Below, piece after piece: positions 12,857-13,746 of a stretch of DNA of 13,746 nucleotides (position 1 is the stretch's first letter; each line of letters begins with the position of its first letter). The stretch is from assembly GCA_012910725.1 (NCBI GenBank), contig WNEG01000056.1, forward strand, positions 1 to 13,746, written 5' to 3'. The position numbers and the translations under genes were made by a program. Under the pieces are notes generated by a model. It did not search any database and was not told the origin of the DNA. It saw nothing but the letters and a program-made list of their open reading frames with translations. Source of the stretch: Candidatus Ethanoperedens thermophilum. Its GTDB lineage: Archaea > Halobacteriota > Methanosarcinia > Methanosarcinales > EX4572-44.

Positions 12857-13384
12857 GTGAGACACAAAACCATATTGATATTGTTAATCCTCTTTTCATC
12901 AGTTTTTGCAATAGGTTGTGTAGATGATGAAGCTGGAAACGTGCATAACGTTAAGATGCCGATTGATACTGCTTCAATAGATGACCTGATCCCTACGAAA
13001 GATCTGCCGATTGGAATTACCTATCTTGGGGTGCACGAAGTAACTATTGAGAATGCAACAGAGTCTATCGAAGCCGTGTATAAGAACAGTAACAAAGACG
13101 ATTTTTATGTGCGTGTTGCTAAAACAGGCAGCAAAGACGCTGCAAAGAAGTTAATTGAAGACTACAAGTCCCGGTACAGTAGCTATCGATATAACCCATT
13201 TGAAGAAGTGATGCTGAGTAATCACAGTGCCACGCAGATAAAGGATTATACAATTCAACAGGGTAAAAATGAGTTTACCTACCTGTACATCTGGAATAAT
13301 GAGAATTATGTGTTTATTGTTTCAAGCAACATATTAAATGACAACTCTCTGACCTTTGAGCTTGCTCAAGCAGTCGGCTACTAA
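12857..13384 (+). CDS. Predicted lipoprotein of unknown function
   Basis: The 175-residue product has a lipoprotein signal: basic MRHK, the hydrophobic stretch TILILLILFSSVFA, and a lipobox AIGC with the modified cysteine at residue 21. It is therefore expected to be exported and anchored to the outer face of the membrane. The mature part has an acidic start (DDEAGNVHNV), then a mixed alpha/beta domain with IGITYLGVHEVTIENATESI, DFYVRVAKTGSKDAAKKLIE and FTYLYIWNNENYVFIVSSN. Similar small lipoproteins of unknown role are common in methanogenic archaea; no specific family was recognised. The start is GTG with GGTGAT 6 nt before it. The gene is divergent from top6B and its stop lies 3 nt before the palindromic repeat array, so its transcript may end in those hairpins. 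Confidence 0.7.
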   Translation: MRHKTILILLILFSSVFAIGCVDDEAGNVHNVKMPIDTASIDDLIPTKDLPIGITYLGVHEVTIENATESIEAVYKNSNKDDFYVRVAKTGSKDAAKKLIEDYKSRYSSYRYNPFEEVMLSNHSATQIKDYTIQQGKNEFTYLYIWNNENYVFIVSSNILNDNSLTFELAQAVGY

Positions 13385-13387
13385 AAG

Positions 13388-13746
13388 CTGTACAACTTCG
13401 TTGTGCAGAACCACACACAACGCGAGCGGAAACAATTCTCGATTGCTGTACAACTTCGTTGTGCAGAACCACACACAACGCGAGCGGAAACAATTCTCGA
13501 TTGCTGTACAACTTCGTTGTGCAGAACCACACACTTCGTGTGCGGAGATAGCGGGTAACCCCGATTCTCGATTGTGCTAGCAATCGAGTGCAGAACCACA
13601 CACTTCGTGTGCGGAAACAATTCTCGATTGCTGTACAACTTCGTTGTGCAGAACCACACACTTCGTGTGCGGAGATAGCGGGTAACCCCGATTCTCGATT
13701 GTGCTAGCAATCGAGTGCAGAATCACACACTTCGTGTGCGGAGATA
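13388..13746. repeat. Modular palindromic repeat array (58-bp and 127-bp periods), continues past the window
   Basis: Three hairpin modules recur. A (21 bp): arms CTGTACAAC and GTTGTGCAG around TTC, at 13388, 13446, 13504 and 13631. B (21 bp): AACCA then CACAC-TTC-GTGTG then CGG, at 13525, 13594, 13652 and 13721. A variant with CACACAACGCGAGCGG that lacks the palindrome is at 13409 and 13467. C (22 bp): arms CTCGATTG and CAATCGAG, loop TGCTAG, at 13567 and 13694. Linkers are AAACAATT, the self-complementary-cored AGATAGCGGGTAACCCCGATT at 13546 and 13673, and TGCAG. The order A-B-AAACAATT-half C gives an exact 58-bp period (13388, 13446, 13504). The order A-B-linker-C-TGCAG-B-AAACAATT-half C gives an exact 127-bp period (13504, 13631). 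Copies are nearly identical, so the array is recent or homogenised. It is not coding: both periods leave remainder 1 on division by three. Confidence 0.9.
13504..13630. repeat. Complete 127-bp repeat unit
   Basis: This is the only complete long unit in the window; the next begins at 13631 and is cut by the window end. Between its two B modules it differs only in the linker that follows (AGATAGCGG type or AAACAATT). The next unit changes one base in its second B module (AATC for AACC at 13721) and switches the linker after it to AGATA at 13742, so the array may keep alternating beyond the window. Confidence 0.85.

Noticed and set aside
13314..13710. Long open frames on both strands across the repeat array, rich in Cys, Thr and Arg
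   Set aside because: Both repeat periods (58 and 127 bp) leave a remainder of one when divided by three, so each unit is read in a different frame. The translations are three readings of the same palindromes and have no independent protein character.

Overview
The window reads as chromosomal DNA from a methanogen-related archaeon, most likely in or near the Methanosarcinales/ANME-2 group (inference). The pointers are both subunits of DNA topoisomerase VI, an NrpR-type nitrogen repressor, diphthine-ammonia ligase (diphthamide on EF-2), the archaeosine radical SAM enzyme RaSEA, a PEF-CTERM-like surface-protein remnant, TATA-box promoters, and a 37-bp CRISPR repeat of the methanosarcinal style.

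Region 1 (1-1114) is a short housekeeping operon on the + strand: the 3' end of nrpR followed at once by dph6, closed by a strong hairpin. Region 2 (about 1115-5500) is an accessory and decay island. In order it holds a one-spacer CRISPR relic, the C-terminal tail of a type III restriction enzyme R subunit, an intact RHH/RelE toxin-antitoxin pair, a frameshifted N-terminal piece of HsdR, a frameshifted PEF-CTERM surface protein on the - strand, a UPF0175/DUF3368 (PIN-like) pair, a 113-bp element with terminal inverted repeats, and a DUF433/DUF5615 pair that may carry a third small gene. Region 3 (5698-8020) has divergent raSEA and a sugar-phosphate nucleotidyltransferase with a left-handed beta-helix tail. 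Region 4 (8021-9600) is AT-rich and accessory: a small ORF, an IS1-like transposase fragment, an 87-bp palindromic site with the ends of an integron attC site, an AT-rich unknown gene ending right beside that site, and a possibly frameshifted small gene. Region 5 (9652-13384) carries top6B-top6A on the - strand and a divergent lipoprotein gene.

The most unusual signal is a modular palindromic repeat family. A dense array (13388 to the window end, and running past it) is built from three hairpin modules arranged with 58-bp and 127-bp periods. A diverged copy of the same modules, in the same orientation, sits between top6B and top6A. There it is bracketed by a 24-bp direct repeat that duplicates the top6B stop and the top6A ribosome-binding site and start, so the insertion left both genes intact. 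One hairpin shows a compensatory base-pair change between the two loci. The second candidate of interest is the attC-like site next to the unknown gene, which could mean an integron-type cassette in an archaeal chromosome.

All assignments come from reading the sequence and from memory of the families; no database search was run.
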